From positions 38,902 through 102,901 of the forward strand of contig DAOUPV010000002.1 of the NCBI GenBank assembly GCA_030625965.1: a DNA stretch of 64,000 nt. Direction: 5' to 3'. The notes under the pieces are model-generated. The model was not told where the DNA came from. It saw only the letters and a program-made list of their open reading frames with translations, and made no database searches. Position numbers and translations under genes: made by a program. Origin of the DNA: Clostridia bacterium. GTDB lineage: Bacteria > Bacillota > TC1 > UBA5767. This document shows positions 9,340 through 17,491 of the stretch, piece by piece. Numbering within the stretch: position 1 is the first letter of the stretch; the number at the start of each line of letters is the position of its first letter.

Positions 9340-10101
9340 ATGGGAAGAATCATAGCGATAACCAATCAAAAAGGTGGTGTGGCTAAAACCACAACCACAG
9401 TAAATCTCAGTGCCTGCTTAGCAGGACTGGGTAAAAAAGTACTAATGGTGGATTCGGATCCGCAGGGGAATGCCACCAGTGGAATTGGAATCCCCAAGTA
9501 CGACCTTTCAGAATGCTACTATGATGTGCTGATCAATGATGAGAATATCGGATCCTTGATCACAGAGACCCAGGTTCCGGGACTGGATGCCGTACCTGCC
9601 ACACTACAATTGGCTGGAGCCGAGGTAGAACTTGTTCAGAAGGAAAAGCGGGAATATTTGGCAAAAAAGGCTTTAGACAAAATAAAACAGAGATATGACT
9701 ATATTCTGATGGATTGTCCGCCCTCTTTGGGGCTTTTGACCATCAATGCCTTGACAGCGGCGGACAGTTACCTGATACCTGTTCAGGCGGAATATTATGC
9801 TCTAGAAGGCCTGACGCTTTTACTGAGGACGATTGAATCCATTAAGAAGTCCTCAAATCAACGGCTTCGGCTGGAAGGGGTACTGTTGACCATGTATGAC
9901 AGCAGGACCAATCTTTCGAACCAAGTAGAGGATGAGGTAAAAGCCTATTTTAGGGATAAGCTTTATCAGACCCGAATCCCCAAGAACGTGAAATTGGCGG
10001 AAGCGCCGAGCTTCGGACTTCCAATCTGTATGTATGATAAGAGTTCAAAGGGATGCGAGGCGTATCTCTCATTGGCAAAGGAAGTGATTAGTCGTGGTTA
10101 A
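9340..10101 (+). CDS. parA: Chromosome partitioning ATPase ParA (Soj)
   Basis: The start MGRIIAITNQKGGVAKTTT behind GGAGG gives 253 residues; the ORF-track start is 14 codons too early. The deviant Walker A KGGVAKTT lies at residues 10-17 and the Walker A' / B segments VDSDPQGN and MDCPPSLG follow. ParA/Soj works with ParB on chromosome segregation and modulates DnaA in Bacillus. Its end overlaps parB by 8 nt. Confidence 0.96.
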   Translation: MGRIIAITNQKGGVAKTTTTVNLSACLAGLGKKVLMVDSDPQGNATSGIGIPKYDLSECYYDVLINDENIGSLITETQVPGLDAVPATLQLAGAEVELVQKEKREYLAKKALDKIKQRYDYILMDCPPSLGLLTINALTAADSYLIPVQAEYYALEGLTLLLRTIESIKKSSNQRLRLEGVLLTMYDSRTNLSNQVEDEVKAYFRDKLYQTRIPKNVKLAEAPSFGLPICMYDKSSKGCEAYLSLAKEVISRG

Positions 10102-10939
10102 AAAAGCTTTAGGAAGAGGGTTGGGTGCTTTAATGCCCACAGAAATTGCTGAATTCCAGGAAACTGAAGGATTGGTCAATATTGAGGTAGGAAAAATCCG
10201 GGCCAATGCGCATCAGCCAAGGAAAGCGTTTTCACAGGATTCACTTAAAGAATTGGCTGACTCCATCAAGGAAAAAGGGTTGATCCAGCCGATAGTGGTA
10301 GTAAAAAAGGATGGCTATTATGAATTGGTCTCGGGTGAGAGACGAACCAGAGCTGCCAAGCTGGCCAAACTAAAGACGATACCTGCAATCATTCGTGACT
10401 ATGACGAGCGGGATAAAGCGGAAATCGCCCTAATTGAGAATATACAGCGAGAGGACTTGAATAAAGTCGAGGAGGCCCTGGCCTATCGGGCACTGATGAG
10501 CGAATTCGATCTAACCCAAGAACAGATGTCCAAAAAGGTGGGGAAAAGTCGAGCTCATATTGCCAACACGGTACGATTGCTGGATCTATCCCAGGCTGCG
10601 AAAGCTTATCTGCAAGCTGGCAAGATTACGCCAGGCCATGCAAGAGCCTTACTGACGTTAGATCCCGAAGACCAGCAGGAAATGTGCGAGTTGATCGTCA
10701 AGAAAGATCTTTCTGTGAGAGCTGTAGAAAAAGAAATGAAGCGCTGGAACAAATCCCAGACGCAGGAGCCGAAGACGGAAGAGCTTCCGGCGGACATCAA
10801 GTCATTCCAGGATCAGTTGGAAGAGAAGTTTTCTACCAGAGTGAAAGTAAGGTATGGCCAGGAGAAGGGCCATATCCAGATCGACTATTATTCAAAAGAG
10901 GATCTTATGCGTATCGCGGACGTATTACTGGAGCTCTAA
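10094..10939 (+). CDS. parB: Chromosome partitioning CTPase ParB (Spo0J)
   Basis: The 281-residue protein starts at a GTG overlapping the parA end. It shows the N-terminal ParA-stimulating motif KKALGRGLGALMP, the CTP-binding box SGERRTRAAK, the ENIQREDLN motif, and a helix-turn-helix (LTQEQMSKKVGKSRAHIANTV) that reads parS. The C-terminal dimerisation domain follows a flexible segment. A perfect parS begins at the base after its stop. Confidence 0.96.
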   Translation: MVKKALGRGLGALMPTEIAEFQETEGLVNIEVGKIRANAHQPRKAFSQDSLKELADSIKEKGLIQPIVVVKKDGYYELVSGERRTRAAKLAKLKTIPAIIRDYDERDKAEIALIENIQREDLNKVEEALAYRALMSEFDLTQEQMSKKVGKSRAHIANTVRLLDLSQAAKAYLQAGKITPGHARALLTLDPEDQQEMCELIVKKDLSVRAVEKEMKRWNKSQTQEPKTEELPADIKSFQDQLEEKFSTRVKVRYGQEKGHIQIDYYSKEDLMRIADVLLEL

Positions 10940-10955
10940 TGTTTCACGTGAAACA
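10940..10955. other. parS centromere site
   Basis: TGTTTCACGTGAAACA is a perfect 16-bp palindrome identical to the consensus parS recognised by ParB/Spo0J across bacteria. It abuts the parB stop codon and is about 8 kb from oriC, as expected. I saw no second perfect copy in the window. Confidence 0.96.
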
Positions 10956-10979
10956 TTAGAAAAAAAGCAAGGAGGGTAC

Positions 10980-11489
10980 ATGACCATCTATGTATTGATT
11001 TTTCTGGCTAAAATAGTGGAGATCTCCATTATGACGGTCCGGACGGTCATGATGACCAAAGGGGAAAAGCTGTATGCATCCATCCTAGGAGCTATAGAAA
11101 TTTCGATTTGGCTATACCTGATGAGCACTATTTTGACCAATATCCAGTCTGATCCCTATCAGTTGGTCGCTTACGCCTTGGGATTTGGCTGTGGAATCTA
11201 TCTGGGTAGCACTTTGGAAGAAAAAATCGGAGTGGGTTTGATTACCATCCATGTAATTGCGGATATCCGGGAGGGCATGCTCATAGCCAGTAACCTGCGG
11301 AATAACAACGTCGCGGTAACCCATCTTAAGGGTGAAGGACGAGATGCGGGCAAGAGCATACTGATGATTCACATAAAAAGGCGTCGCAAGAAAGAGGCCA
11401 TCCGGGTCATCAAGGAGACCTGTGAGGACGTAATGATTAGCGTCTACGATGTTAAGAATGTCGCTGGCGGCTATGGACTGAAGAAATAA
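10980..11489 (+). CDS. UPF0316 / DUF2179 membrane protein
   Basis: Starting at MTIYVLIFLAKIVE (AAGGAGG 6 nt upstream), the product has 169 residues. Three hydrophobic segments occupy about residues 3-25, 35-55 and 60-80, followed by a soluble C-terminal domain of the DUF2179 type. The TVRTVMMTKG loop after helix 1 is typical of UPF0316. Function is unknown; DUF2179 proteins often sense a small ligand. It follows parB/parS and may share the parAB transcript. Confidence 0.85.
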   Translation: MTIYVLIFLAKIVEISIMTVRTVMMTKGEKLYASILGAIEISIWLYLMSTILTNIQSDPYQLVAYALGFGCGIYLGSTLEEKIGVGLITIHVIADIREGMLIASNLRNNNVAVTHLKGEGRDAGKSILMIHIKRRRKKEAIRVIKETCEDVMISVYDVKNVAGGYGLKK

Positions 11490-11507
11490 TTAAAAACGCA
11501 ATAAAAA

Positions 11508-11537
11508 AGAGACATCCCGAAGGATGTCTCTTTTTTT
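11508..11537. terminator. Bidirectional terminator between converging genes
   Basis: The stem AGAGACATCC / GGATGTCTCT with a CGAA loop is flanked by A and T runs on both sides, so it can end both the UPF0316 gene (+) and the lipoprotein gene (-). Confidence 0.92.
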
Positions 11538-11539
11538 GC

Positions 11540-12571
11540 TTAAAATTCTATGTTGCCTGCAATAAGTTCCGCTTCAACTTCTGCCATACGATCTTTGACT
11601 TCCTGCGGTACGAAGTCCTCGAAATCATGGTAGTCGGAGAAGAATACTACGCCTTCTTTAACACCAAGACGGTAGACTTCAGCGTTCAGATTACCTTCCA
11701 TGAAGGTTTTATAGGCGAAATCAAAGGCTATAGGTACTTCCTTCATAACCGATACTACAACAGCAGAAGGTGCGATGTCGAATTGGTCTTGGTTGGCTCC
11801 GATGGCGTAAACACCACGCTCCTCACAAGCTTCGATGGATCCCAGACCTGCCTGATTGGCGATAGCGGCGACATAGTCGGCACCCTTATCTATGTAGGCA
11901 AGTGCGGTTTCTTTGGCTGCGGTTACATCGTCAAATGATCCAGTCATGCCGGATAGTACTTCTATTTCTGGGTTGATATATGCTGCGCCAGCTACAAAGC
12001 CATTGACTGCATTGGTGATGGGCGGGATTTCCAGACCACCGATAACACCTACTGTACCAGTTTCAGTCATCAAAGCGGCGAAAGCACCCATCAGGAAGCC
12101 TTGCTGCTCATCAGCAACTTGAACACAAGCCAGATTGGGCTCTGTAGGAGCGTTTCCGTTGATCAGAACAAACATGGTGTCTGGGAATTCAGCCGCCACG
12201 GCAAGTGCAGCATCAGTAAACTGCGAACCGTGACCGAAGATCAGATCATAGCCAATAGATGCGTAGCTGCGGAATACTTCTTCCATGTCTGACTGTGCGA
12301 CAGTCTCAGCATAGGAGATTTCGGCTCCGTATGTTTCTTCAATTAACTGCAAACCACCGTAAGCGGATGCGTTCCAACCCATATCATTGATGGGGCCGGG
12401 CAGCAGCAGTGCGACAGATGGTACTTCAGCAGGCTCCTCAGCAGGTTCCTCAGCAGGTTCCTCGGATGGTTCCTCAGCAGGTTCTTCAGGCTGGTCACCA
12501 GCACACCCCACGATGGAAAACAACATTGCGAGCATGAGAAACAGCGCAATACCTTTAAAAAGCTTTTTCAT
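11540..12571 (-). CDS. BMP-family (PnrA-like) substrate-binding lipoprotein
   Basis: The 343-residue protein has a lipoprotein signal peptide with lipobox IVGC (Cys23), then a repetitive acidic spacer of EEPA/EEPS units (about 26-50) and a Bmp fold. PnrA-like marks include LLLPGPINDMGWNASAYGG at the start of the domain and GHGSQFTDAALAVA. Family members bind nucleosides or similar small molecules for an ABC transporter, but no permease or ATPase gene is adjacent. GAGGAGG precedes the ATG. It is transcribed against replication, unlike its neighbours. The EEPA spacer is probably a flexible stalk from the membrane. Confidence 0.88.
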   Translation of the reverse strand: MKKLFKGIALFLMLAMLFSIVGCAGDQPEEPAEEPSEEPAEEPAEEPAEVPSVALLLPGPINDMGWNASAYGGLQLIEETYGAEISYAETVAQSDMEEVFRSYASIGYDLIFGHGSQFTDAALAVAAEFPDTMFVLINGNAPTEPNLACVQVADEQQGFLMGAFAALMTETGTVGVIGGLEIPPITNAVNGFVAGAAYINPEIEVLSGMTGSFDDVTAAKETALAYIDKGADYVAAIANQAGLGSIEACEERGVYAIGANQDQFDIAPSAVVVSVMKEVPIAFDFAYKTFMEGNLNAEVYRLGVKEGVVFFSDYHDFEDFVPQEVKDRMAEVEAELIAGNIEF

Positions 12572-12777
12572 AAATACCTCCTCTAGTTTAGATGTCTAAC
12601 AACATACTACTATAGTTCGAGTTTGAAGTAGGAACTCCTTCTAAAAAGCCTAGTTAATTTATTAACAAGCTCAAAAAGTAAAATAAACATACCGAATTGT
12701 GGTTTTGATGCAAAAAACTATAGTTTTTCACTTGTTCTTTTAGGCCAATTTTAGGATAATGACGGGGAGGTATTAAC

Positions 12778-13035
12778 ATGAAACATTATAAATTCGTCCA
12801 AAACAGAGAATGTGAATATTTCCCCTGCCACAAAGGTGTACCGGAAGAGGAGTTCAACTGCTTGTTCTGCTACTGTCCGTTGTACATGCTAGGCAATGAA
12901 TGTGGTGGGAATTATTTCTACAACCGCAAGGATGTTAAAGACTGCTCACGTTGCATCAAACCCCACGACAAGGGGGGGTATGATTACGTAATGGAAAAAA
13001 TGAAAATGGTCATAGATAGGACCAAAAAGAAATAG
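12778..13035 (+). CDS. Cysteine-rich small domain protein
   Basis: The 85-residue protein has ten cysteines in clusters CEYFPC, CLFCYC, C and CSRC, fitting the cysteine-rich small domain family, which is expected to bind metal or an Fe-S cluster. In other anaerobes such genes lie near cobalamin or radical-SAM genes; here it is 8 nt ahead of lipA. GGGGAGG precedes the ATG. The exact function is unknown. Confidence 0.82.
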   Translation: MKHYKFVQNRECEYFPCHKGVPEEEFNCLFCYCPLYMLGNECGGNYFYNRKDVKDCSRCIKPHDKGGYDYVMEKMKMVIDRTKKK

Positions 13036-13043
13036 GAGTGAAT

Positions 13044-13925
13044 ATGGAGAAAAGAAAACCGGATTGGTTGAAAGTACAGTATCAGGATCCTAAAAAGATC
13101 GCCAAAGTGAAGAGACTGCTGAATCATTTGTCGCTGCATACGGTGTGCGAGGAAGCCAACTGTCCCAACAAGATGGAATGTTTCAGCAAAGGCACGGCCA
13201 CATTCATGGTTCTGGGTAGCGTTTGCACCAGAAACTGCAAATTCTGCAATGTGACCAAAGGAGAGCCGGAGAAGGTGGATCCCCAAGAAGCTCTCCATCT
13301 GGCGGAAGCGGTAGAGCAACTGGAACTGCGCCATGTAGTAGTTACCACGGTGACACGCGATGACCTGCCTGATGGCGGTGCGGCCCACTTCGCTTTGATT
13401 GTCCAGGAAATAAGAAAACGCTCAAAGGTGACCATCGAGCTGCTGATCTCTGATCTGCAGGGCAGTGAAGAGGATCTCAAGACCATCGTGGAGCAGAAAC
13501 CAGACATCATCAACCATAATTTGGAGACAGTTCCTTCATTATATGAGAAGGTAAGACCCATGGCCAATTACCAGCAATCTCTGACGTTGCTGCAGCGAGT
13601 GAAAAAGATGGATCCGAATGTCTTCACCAAATCCGGCATCATGGTAGGCCTAGGTGAGACTGAGGAGCAGGTTCTTTCATTAATGAAGGATTTACGCCAG
13701 GTCGATTGCGATTTTCTTACCATCGGCCAATACCTGGCTCCCTCAAAGGAGCATCTGGATGTTGTGGAATATGTTCATCCGGATGTATTTAAGCGCTACG
13801 AGGATATGGCTTATGAGTTGGGTTTCAAGCATGTGGCTTCCGCGCCCTTCGTGCGCTCCTCCTACAACGCTGAAAATCTGCGTTCTGTGCTCGATGCAGA
13901 AAAGCACGCTAGTCCTGAGGCGTAG
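13044..13925 (+). CDS. lipA: Lipoyl synthase
   Basis: The ATG at 13044 ([10 protein letters not shown]) is better spaced from AGGAG than the upstream GTG, giving 293 residues. Both cluster motifs are present: the auxiliary [12 protein letters not shown] and the radical-SAM CTRNCKFC, plus the C-terminal RSSYNAE that ligates the auxiliary cluster. It inserts two sulfurs into octanoyl groups on lipoyl domains. No lipB or dehydrogenase-complex gene is nearby; glycine cleavage H protein is a plausible target, which is inference. Confidence 0.96.
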   Translation: MEKRKPDWLKVQYQDPKKIAKVKRLLNHLSLHTVCEEANCPNKMECFSKGTATFMVLGSVCTRNCKFCNVTKGEPEKVDPQEALHLAEAVEQLELRHVVVTTVTRDDLPDGGAAHFALIVQEIRKRSKVTIELLISDLQGSEEDLKTIVEQKPDIINHNLETVPSLYEKVRPMANYQQSLTLLQRVKKMDPNVFTKSGIMVGLGETEEQVLSLMKDLRQVDCDFLTIGQYLAPSKEHLDVVEYVHPDVFKRYEDMAYELGFKHVASAPFVRSSYNAENLRSVLDAEKHASPEA

Positions 13926-13930
13926 AGTGT

Positions 13931-13938
13931 GCTATAAT
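13931..13938 (+). promoter_or_regulatory. -10 element of the tRNA-Arg gene
   Basis: TGTGCTATAAT contains an extended -10 (TGC-TATAAT, ending 13938), 15 nt before the tRNA 5' end. The -35 would fall inside the lipA 3' end and is weak. Confidence 0.65.
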
Positions 13939-13953
13939 AGCTTTCGTAGCATT

Positions 13954-14030
13954 GCGTCTATAGCTCAGGTGGATAGAGCAATGGTTTCCTAAACCATGTG
14001 TCGGGAGTTCGAGTCTCTCTAGGCGCACCA
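13954..14030 (+). tRNA. tRNA-Arg (anticodon CCU)
   Basis: A complete cloverleaf is visible: acceptor GCGTCTA / TAGGCGC, D-stem GCTC / GAGC, anticodon stem ATGGT / ACCAT around loop TTCCTAA (anticodon CCT), T-arm GGGAG-TTCGAGT-CTCTC, and encoded CCA. It decodes AGG. It is a single gene with its own promoter and a strong terminator directly after. Confidence 0.95.
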
Positions 14031-14058
14031 AAGACTTGCCCTGGCAAGTCTTTTTTTT
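14031..14058 (+). terminator. Terminator of tRNA-Arg
   Basis: AAGACTTGCC / GGCAAGTCTT with a 2-nt CT top (a larger loop in practice) is followed by eight T. It begins at the base after CCA. Confidence 0.92.
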
Positions 14059-14095
14059 ATTGCATACCTTTGCTATGATAGGGTTAGAGGTGAAT

Positions 14096-14572
14096 ATGAA
14101 ACATCAGGATTATATGAAAATCGCTTTAGAGGAGGCCAGACAGGCGTTAAGCGAAGGAGAAGTGCCTGTTGGAGCTGTCATCATCAAAGATGGCGTGATT
14201 CTCGCTAGAGCGCACAACAGGAAAGAAGCTCAACATGACCCTACAGCTCATGCCGAATTGCTGGCCATACAGCAGGCCTGCAGGCAGCAGAAGGACTGGA
14301 GATTGGACGGGTGCACTTTATATGTAACCTTGGAACCTTGTGCAATGTGCGCTTCAGCCATGACCCAGGCCCGCCTCTCAACATTGGTGTACGGCACCTT
14401 GGACGAGGAACGGGGTGCCGTCGAATCACGCGGTAGGCTCCTGGCTGACAATCTCTATAACCATGTTATGGAGGTCTACGGGGGGTTCTGCGAGGAAGAA
14501 GCCAAAAATCTGCTAGAGGTCTTTTTCAAATCTATCCGGGATCGGTGTAACCAGGTTTCACTAGCAGATTGA
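14096..14572 (+). CDS. tadA: tRNA adenosine(34) deaminase
   Basis: The start MKHQDYMKIALEEARQALSEG behind AGAGGTG gives 158 residues; the ORF-track start overlaps the terminator. Zinc-deaminase motifs HAE (in AHAELLAIQ) and PCAMC (in LEPCAMCASAM) are complete. TadA converts A34 to inosine in tRNA-Arg(ACG). In many Firmicutes it precedes the SRP RNA and dnaX, but here the core order breaks and the catabolic island begins after it. Confidence 0.95.
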   Translation: MKHQDYMKIALEEARQALSEGEVPVGAVIIKDGVILARAHNRKEAQHDPTAHAELLAIQQACRQQKDWRLDGCTLYVTLEPCAMCASAMTQARLSTLVYGTLDEERGAVESRGRLLADNLYNHVMEVYGGFCEEEAKNLLEVFFKSIRDRCNQVSLAD

Positions 14573-14640
14573 ACCAGCATCGGAAGAGCCTTTTAAAGGG
14601 ACACTTATGAGAATAATACAATAAACATACAGTGAAGGAA

Positions 14641-14840
14641 GGCTGTTGCTACCGGGCACCTATTCTGTACTTTCAGACACATATTGTGGTCGGATATAAG
14701 TTTAGCAAACATGTAGATAAAGAAATTGTCCTTGAGGCTATGGAAAAGCCATTTTCAAAAGTACTTTAGAAGTTGCAATTATTAAGAACGTGTTGACAAG
14801 GGATTGAATTTGTAGCGAAAAGTGTGGAAACTTCTTAGGT
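14641..14840 (+). pseudogene. Decayed IS3-type transposase fragment
   Basis: One frame reads CCYRAPILYFQTHIVVGYKF then SKHVDKEIVLEAMEKPFSKV before a stop; this resembles the catalytic-core segment of IS3-family OrfB (pattern YL..V.D..SR.IVGY..S). After the stop the same frame continues CQGIEFVAKS, like the later DQG..F motif, then further stops. There is no start, no complete DDE set and no clear terminal repeats. It is probably a relic of an insertion at the island border. Assigned by eye only. Confidence 0.42.
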
Positions 14841-14930
14841 ATGCAAAAGATTACAATATAAATAATAATACATTTAAACAGAGCATGTGTATCCATCAGT
14901 TATGAAATTCTGAAGAGTGTGTATTGAGGA

Positions 14931-14958
14931 AGCCAAGAATTATAATAAATTCTTGGCT
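14931..14958. terminator. Hairpin, terminator-like
   Basis: AGCCAAGAATT / AATTCTTGGCT is a perfect 11-bp stem with loop ATAATA, followed by TTACTATATT. The T run is weak. It may be the end of the vanished transposase transcript. Confidence 0.5.
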
Positions 14959-15186
14959 TTACTATATTCTGTTGATGGCTAGGGATACAGTATCCTTAAG
15001 TGCATATTGTCTGATTTAAGTGGACATTGAAAGTAACAATTTTGCATTAAGGAGAAAAATATGAGAAAATAGGAGGCAAGGGTGGGGAAATATTCGATTA
15101 AGAGAATAAATATACTGACATACATATAAATAGGTATAAAAATTAACAATAATGCGGTAAAATATGTTAATAATAGAATAGTGTGC

Positions 15187-15215
15187 TTGACAATATTTAA
15201 GATGATTTGTATACT
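15187..15215 (+). promoter_or_regulatory. Promoter of leader RNA 1 / iorA-1 operon
   Basis: TTGACA (15187-15192), a 17-bp spacer and TATACT (15210-15215) form a near-consensus sigma-A promoter. Start is expected near 15222. The same arrangement precedes leader RNA 2. Confidence 0.85.
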
Positions 15216-15221
15216 TTACTA

Positions 15222-15480
15222 AAGATTTAAAAACAATTTAATAGCTAAAAAGAATTTTGTGAGGTGGGATAGACGAAGGTCTATCTGAGCTGAAGAAGCT
15301 TTAGACGGCAGAGTTCCGATTTGTAACTGTTCGCCATTTTGAAATGACAGTTTGTTGTGATGTTTCATTTCATGGTGCGTATGCAAACGGATTCTCTCAG
15401 TCTATGTGCTCGCATATGTGACATTGAATAACGCCACGACTTTCTGCTGAAAGAGCAGGAACAGTTGTGGCGTTTTTTTG
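15222..15480 (+). promoter_or_regulatory. Candidate structured leader RNA (riboswitch/attenuator), copy 1
   Basis: A leader of about 260 nt before iorA-1 shares most of its sequence from 15249 with the leader at 20143-20384, though the downstream genes are unrelated. Elements in order: GATAGAC/GTCTATC hairpin (about 15268-15285), AGCT-GAAGA-AGCT hairpin, conserved AGACGGCAGAGTTCCG, hairpin CGCCAT-TTT-GAAATGA / TCATTTC-ATGGTG (15332-15377), conserved GCAAACGGA, then an intrinsic terminator. The loop of the 15332-15377 hairpin contains GTTGTGATGTT, which resembles the terminator 3' arm and could pair with its 5' arm. I do not recognise it as a T-box, purine, lysine, cobalamin or SAM element. 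Ligand unknown. Confidence 0.72.
15430..15479 (+). terminator. Regulated terminator in leader RNA 1
   Basis: AACGCCACGACT (15430-15441) pairs with AGTTGTGGCGTT (15463-15474) through 12 bp including one G-U, with an inner CTGC/GCAG stem, then seven T. It lies 70 nt before the iorA-1 start, so unregulated termination would silence the operon. Confidence 0.9.
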
Positions 15481-15549
15481 TATGCGGCTGATGCAAAAGG
15501 TTGACCAGAATTTGAAATTGCAATTGTTTGACAGGAAGGTAGGTGTATT

Positions 15550-17487
15550 GTGGTTGAGATTCGAGAGAATAGAAAGATGCTGCTGATGGGAAACGAGGCC
15601 ATTGCGCGAGGTGCTATTGAAGCCGGTGTCCAAGTAGTAGCTTCCTATCCGGGGACTCCATCTTCTGAGATCACGGAGAGCCTCATTGAACAGGCGGACG
15701 AGTTTGGGTATTACACACAATGGAGTACAAACGAGAAGGTCGCATTTGAGATCGCGGCTGGTGCCTCATTGGTTGGGGCACGTTCAATTACTTCCATGAA
15801 AAATGCGGGATTGAATGTGGCGATGGATACATTCATGACCATCCCCTATGGAGGATGCAAAGGTGGCTTCGTCGTTGCTGTGGCGGATGATCCTGATGCT
15901 CATTATTCTTCGACTGAACAGGATACGCGCGTTTTGGCGGCCTATGCTGAAATTCTGTGCATGGAGCCCGGTGACCAGCAGGAAGCCAAGGATATGACGA
16001 AAGAAGCATTCGAGCTTTCTGAGCGGTTTGAGTTGCCGGTGATGCTTCGGTCAGTCAGCAGGATCTCCCATGCCAGCGGAGATGTTGTATTGGGCGATGT
16101 AGAACAGGGCAGGAACAAAATCGGATTCAACAAGCATTACAAGGTTCCCTACAGATGGAATGTCTATGGCCCGCCAGGAGCCAGGTCGAAACATGAGTGG
16201 CTTCACCGGCAGTTGGTTGACATGAAAGCCTATTCCGAGCAATCCGGATTCAATGAAATCCGCATGGTTGAGGGTGCCAGGACAGGGATTATCGGTGTGG
16301 GACTGGGAGCATCCTATGCACAGGAGGCGATGCAGGAGCTGGAGATGCATGAGAGTATAAGCTTCTTAAAGGTTGGTATCCCGTTCCCTCTACCGGAAGA
16401 AAAGATACTGGCTTTTTTAAAAGCGCTGGATCGTGTGGCAATCATTGAAGAGGGAGATCCAGTCGTCGAGAACATGATCAGGGTCATTGCTCAATGCCAT
16501 GGCCTTGATGTTGAGATTGTCGGGAAGAATGCAGGCCGGATGTTCAACCCATGGGGCGAATTGAATCCGGATATAGTCCGCAAAGGCATTGCAGACTTCA
16601 TGCGTCTGAGCATTGCTGAGGATGAGGCACGTAACGCAATCAAGGCGGATATCAAAGAGCTGGTGACCACGAGATCGTCTGCGCTATGCCCGGGATGTTC
16701 GCATCTGGGGACCTACTGGGTTGTGCAGAAGATACTTAAGAAAATTCCCGGGGTGCATATCGTAAACGGGGATATCGGCTGTTATGAGCAGGGCGGTTAC
16801 GGAGAAGGTGGTAGAAAACCCGCAAGCGATGAGGTCAGCAAAAAATATAAACGTTCATCTCCATATGAAACACTTGATACGATCCATATCATGGGTAGTG
16901 GCATCGGTTTGGCGCAAGGCCAAGTTGCTGCAGGATATGAAGACGGCAAGGTGCTCGCTGTCTGCGGCGAGTCAACGTTTTTCCATGCGATTCTGCCGGC
17001 CATCGTCAATGCAGTATACAACGAATCAGATATTACATTCTTGATTTTGGACAATTCGTGGACAGCCATGACTGGGCACCAACCCAATCCGAGAACAGGC
17101 ATGAATACGAGAGGTGCGATCAAACCGGCTGATATATTCGATATCGTAAAATCGATGGGGGTCAAGCATGTAAGCCGCGGTAATGCGTTCAACCTGCAGG
17201 AAGCGGAAGAACTGCTTGCGGAGGCTGTTGAGGCGGAAGGCCTTTCCGTCCTGATACTGGAAGGTGAGTGCCAGCTTCAGAATGTACGCCGGAACAAGAT
17301 CACGGAAGGATTCATGCAGGTTAATCAGGATACCTGCAATGGTTGCAGAACGTGTGTAACCCTGGGATGTCCTTCGATCAAATTTGATGCTGTGACGAAG
17401 AAAGCCAGTATTGATCCGATTACCTGTTGCGATTGCGGCTTGTGTACTCAAGTGTGTCCTGTGCAATCGATAAGTAAGGGGATGTGA
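15550..17487 (+). CDS. iorA: Indolepyruvate ferredoxin oxidoreductase alpha subunit, copy 1
   Basis: The 645-residue protein starts at a GTG after AGGAAGGTAGG. It has the IorA order: a pyrimidine-binding domain (MGNEAIARGAIEAGVQVVAS, YPGTPSSEITE), a TPP pyrophosphate domain with CPGCSH and NGDIGCYEQGGYG, and two C-terminal [4Fe-4S] motifs CNGCRTCVTLGCP and CCDCGLCTQVCP. IorAB oxidatively decarboxylates aryl or related 2-oxo acids to acyl-CoA, reducing ferredoxin. iorB follows after 4 nt. It is controlled by leader RNA 1. The substrate is unproven; aromatic or imidazole-type pyruvates are candidates. A second copy is at 32.9 kb. Confidence 0.94.
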   Translation: MVEIRENRKMLLMGNEAIARGAIEAGVQVVASYPGTPSSEITESLIEQADEFGYYTQWSTNEKVAFEIAAGASLVGARSITSMKNAGLNVAMDTFMTIPYGGCKGGFVVAVADDPDAHYSSTEQDTRVLAAYAEILCMEPGDQQEAKDMTKEAFELSERFELPVMLRSVSRISHASGDVVLGDVEQGRNKIGFNKHYKVPYRWNVYGPPGARSKHEWLHRQLVDMKAYSEQSGFNEIRMVEGARTGIIGVGLGASYAQEAMQELEMHESISFLKVGIPFPLPEEKILAFLKALDRVAIIEEGDPVVENMIRVIAQCHGLDVEIVGKNAGRMFNPWGELNPDIVRKGIADFMRLSIAEDEARNAIKADIKELVTTRSSALCPGCSHLGTYWVVQKILKKIPGVHIVNGDIGCYEQGGYGEGGRKPASDEVSKKYKRSSPYETLDTIHIMGSGIGLAQGQVAAGYEDGKVLAVCGESTFFHAILPAIVNAVYNESDITFLILDNSWTAMTGHQPNPRTGMNTRGAIKPADIFDIVKSMGVKHVSRGNAFNLQEAEELLAEAVEAEGLSVLILEGECQLQNVRRNKITEGFMQVNQDTCNGCRTCVTLGCPSIKFDAVTKKASIDPITCCDCGLCTQVCPVQSISKGM

Positions 17488-17491
17488 GACC

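Larger units (their letters stand above)
14573..15186. other. AT-rich non-coding border of the catabolic island
   Basis: No convincing gene is present in this 0.6 kb. It holds a decayed transposase fragment (separate entry), an 11-bp hairpin at 14931-14958, and a very AT-rich tract at about 15060-15250 leading to the iorA-1 promoter. The SRP RNA and dnaX that often follow tadA are not here. Confidence 0.6.

Noticed and set aside
12572-12777. Purine riboswitch upstream of the PnrA-like lipoprotein
   Set aside because: No purine-aptamer core sequence on either strand; only a 16-nt palindrome AAAAACTATAGTTTTT (12713-12728) nearer the other gene.
14573-14700. SRP RNA (ffs) after tadA as in many Firmicutes
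   Set aside because: The conserved SRP hairpin sequence is not present; the region instead resembles a transposase relic.
15222-15480. T-box leader reading of leader RNA 1
   Set aside because: The AGGGTGGNACCGCG T-box sequence and the usual stem I motifs are absent, and the downstream genes are not tRNA-ligase or amino-acid biosynthesis genes.
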